From Cristatella mucedo (Eukaryota; Bryozoa; Phylactolaemata; Cristatellidae): a DNA stretch of 62,000 nt. The DNA is taken from contig WPIO01000051.1 of NCBI GenBank assembly GCA_009760855.2, forward strand, positions 742,501 through 804,500, read 5' to 3'. Positions 59,640-62,000 of this stretch are shown here, piece after piece (position 1 is the stretch's first letter; every line of letters begins with the position of its first letter). The translations under genes were made by a program, and so were the position numbers. Below the pieces are notes generated by a model that saw nothing but the letters and a program-made list of their open reading frames with translations, ran no database searches and was not told the DNA's origin.

Positions 59640-62000
59640 TCGGTACGCATTCGGTACCCAACAGACTTCGTCTCACGCAACAAAGAGAAAGTGGGAAGCA
59701 TAGCAGAGTCAGGAGAGCAGTTGAGGTAGTGAGTAGCATAGAAGTAGCAGTTCAGGACCGCTGAAAAAGATGTGCCATAGTCGGCAGTAGGAGAGTAGTT
59801 GTCGTTGTGCAAGAATTGTGGAAGCTAGTTCCACAGTCTAGGACCTGCAGAGCTAAAGCTTCTGTCCCGAACTGTCTTTAAGCTGATTAATGGGACAGCT
59901 AATTTATTGTCCACACAGGACCTCAGGGCACGAACAGGCTGAACCTAATGCAGCAGTTCAGCTAGGTACATAGGAGCTAAGCCGTGGCAGGCCTTGTGGA
60001 TCAGCTTAAGAACTTTGCTCTGTATCCTGTATCTGTGTCGTCTGGCTTCACAGCTAATCCCTCCACACAGTCAGCATTGCTTTGGGTATACAACGACCTA
60101 CTTAGGAATGCAGACATGGGTAGAGTGTCTCTGCTTGTTTTGCTTGATCTTTCGGCAGCTTTTCATACCATCGATCAAAAAGTTCTTCTAGAGCGCCTCT
60201 CATCTCGCTTGGGCATCACTGGCACTGCTCTGCAGTGGTTCAGGTCCTCTCTCAGTGGGAGACTCCGGAGTATTGACGTGAATGGACAAAGATCATCTGA
60301 GGTACCTTTGAAATATGGCGTACCTCAGGGCTCCGTCCTAGGTCCGGTTCTTTTCACGGTTTATACTCTGCCTCTTGCTGATGTGATTGCCAAGCACAAT
60401 CTAGGCTTTCACTTCTATGCGGATGACACTCAGTTGTACCTTTGCTTTGATCCCTCCCAGCCTTCGAGCACCTCAAATTCTCTAAACTCACTAGCTGCAG
60501 GCATTGATGACATCTGCACATGGATGGCAGCAAATTTTCTAAACTTTAACAATGATAAAATTAACTTACTAGTTATAGGCAAATCCAGTGTGATCCAGAG
60601 ATTGGAAAGGCTGACTCTCAACATTGGCTCTGCCAGCATATCTCCAGTTGAATCAGGTCGAAATCTAGGTGTCATATTCCAAAGCGACCTCTCGTTAGAC
60701 GACCATGTCTGCTCCACAGTCAAATCTGCCTATTTCAGCTTCATAACATTGCTAAAATTCGGGCTTGTTTAGATAAAGATACCACGTCGAAGTTGGTCCA
60801 TGCATTCGTGTAATCCCGTCTCGACTTCTGCAACTCACTGCTTACTTGCCCACCAGCATGTGCGATCAGGCGATTGCAGCTGGTGCAAAACTCTGCAGCT
60901 AGGCTTGGCTGTCGTGAGCGTCGCAGTTGCCACATTACTCCACTTCTCGCCGACCTGCACTGGCTACCAGTCAAGCAACGGATTGACTTTAAGGTTTTGT
61001 CGCTTACTTTTAGGTCCCTTCAATGTATGGCTCCAGCCTATCTCTCCGACATACTCCCCATTAGGCCAAGCATAGTACCACCTGCTTTTCGGAATCCAAC
61101 AGTCTAGAAATACCTCGTACAAACCTTACATCCTTTGGAGACCGTGCATTTAGTTCATATGCTCCCAAAGCCTGGAAATCCTTCCCGACCTGCGTCAGAA
61201 CATCCCCTGACCTGACCACATTTAAAAGGAACCTAAAAACACACCTATTAAGGACAGCATTTACTGGGTCCCTGTGATTCGTCCTTGATGTGCTTATGCG
61301 TGCTGACACTGTGCATGCTGCCACTAACCACATTTGCCTGCTGACCCTGTGCATGTCACCGCTAACCATATTATTCATTTCGTTTGTTTTTCAAGCATGA
61401 TTTTACTTACCATTCAATTGCATTTTACCTTACAGCAAATATAAAGCGCCCAGAGAGAGGTTAAGTTCTCTGAGGGTGCTTTATCAAGTGAATTATAATT
61501 ATTATCAGCCTTTGCTGAACCGGCAACCATCCTAGCTCTTTCAGCAAAGGAGACGCGTGCTCAAAGCGCTGGGACTTGAAGACCAGCCTTGCAGCCATGT
61601 TCATAGTCCGCTGTAGTGGCATAATAGCTTTCTTTGGCAGCCCAGCCAAAATGGAATTACAATAATCAAGCCGAGACAGAACTAAAGAGCTAATTAAATT
61701 TTTTACAAGCCACTGTGGGATACAGCTCCTAATCTTGGATAGGGATCGGATGTGATGGCTAGCTGTAGAGGCAGTCTTCTGAATGAAGCTTTTGAAATTG
61801 AGGCAGCTGTCGAAAACGACACCTAAATTACGAGCACGTGGTGAAGGTCGCATAATAGTATCAACTATTAGAACAGCAAAGCCTTTTAATCCAGCCACAC
61901 GCTTAGAGTGTCCTATGAGCAGCAGTTTGTTTTTATCGTCATTTAATTTCAGCAAGTTTTCCGACATCCAGGATCGAATATCGGCAAGGCAAGCATTCAG
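59640..62000 (-). mobile_element. LINE of a second family, split by another LINE
   Basis: Right part (about 61506-62000): NLLKLNDDKNKLLLIG, ARNLGVVFDSCLNF, SRLDYCNSILAGLPKKAI and ELGWLPVQQR. Left part (59640-60030): SKVLKLIHKACHGLAPMYL, RSFSSAGPRLWNQLP. Together they form one minus-strand C-terminal region interrupted by the plus-strand LINE at 60033-61505. It continues past the right edge of the window. Confidence 0.88.
60033..61505 (+). mobile_element. CR1/L2-like LINE inserted in another LINE
   Basis: Plus-strand RT frame up to 60772 with SLLVLLDLSAAFHTIDQKVL, VPQGSVLGPVLF and FYADDTQLYLC, then frameshifted C-terminal frames (QLVQNSAARLGCRE, LHWLPVKQRIDFKVLSL). The 3' UTR ends at AGTGAATTATAATTATTAT. 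It is closely similar to the copy at 56428-57965 and 5'-truncated at almost the same point. Confidence 0.95.

Overview
The window is animal nuclear DNA. It has split genes with GT-AG introns, CR1/L2-like non-LTR retrotransposons, tRNA-derived SINEs, small DNA transposons and very long dinucleotide microsatellites. Nothing in it is bacterial. The exact organism cannot be read from the sequence. The mix of repeats and small secreted-peptide genes fits a lophotrochozoan, perhaps a gastropod mollusc, but that is inference.

Left part (1-18.9 kb): the 3' portion of one recognisable conserved gene on the + strand, the LMBRD1 (LMBD1) orthologue, a lysosomal membrane protein needed for cobalamin (vitamin B12) export. 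Eight well-supported coding exons and one weaker upstream exon run from about 194 to the stop codon at 18474-18476, followed by AATAAA at 18871. Phases agree at every junction. The 5' exons lie outside the window. The introns are full of LINE and SINE copies, including a pogo-like element nested in a LINE.

Middle (18.9-26.8 kb): mostly unassigned sequence with a 23-bp minisatellite, SINEs, a LINE tail and a TATA-driven first exon for a secreted peptide on the minus strand (22970-23197).

Duplicated block (26.8-52.2 kb): a unit of about 10.1 kb is present twice in tandem (31955-42093 and 42094-52235). The promoter-side half is present a third time, inverted (26830-31855). The unit carries a previously unannotated small gene, transcribed from the minus strand in the tandem copies: a TATA box, a 19-residue signal-peptide exon, a short acidic propeptide exon, an exon with an RLRR furin-type site just before the first cysteine, and a cysteine-containing terminal exon. 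One copy (35.8-41.6 kb) looks intact. The inverted copy lacks the 3' exons and has a changed TATA box. The third has a 1-bp insertion at a splice acceptor. Both tandem units begin inside a truncated hAT element whose complete version, with a perfect 8-bp target-site duplication, lies at 58431-58617 and strongly resembles the SPIN (Space Invaders) family.

Right part (52.2-62 kb): an orphan cysteine-containing 3' exon on the minus strand (54180-54451), then a dense pile of LINEs, including one copy inserted in the opposite direction into a LINE of another family.

The LINE and the SINE share a hairpin-forming 3' tail, which suggests the LINE reverse transcriptase mobilises the SINE.
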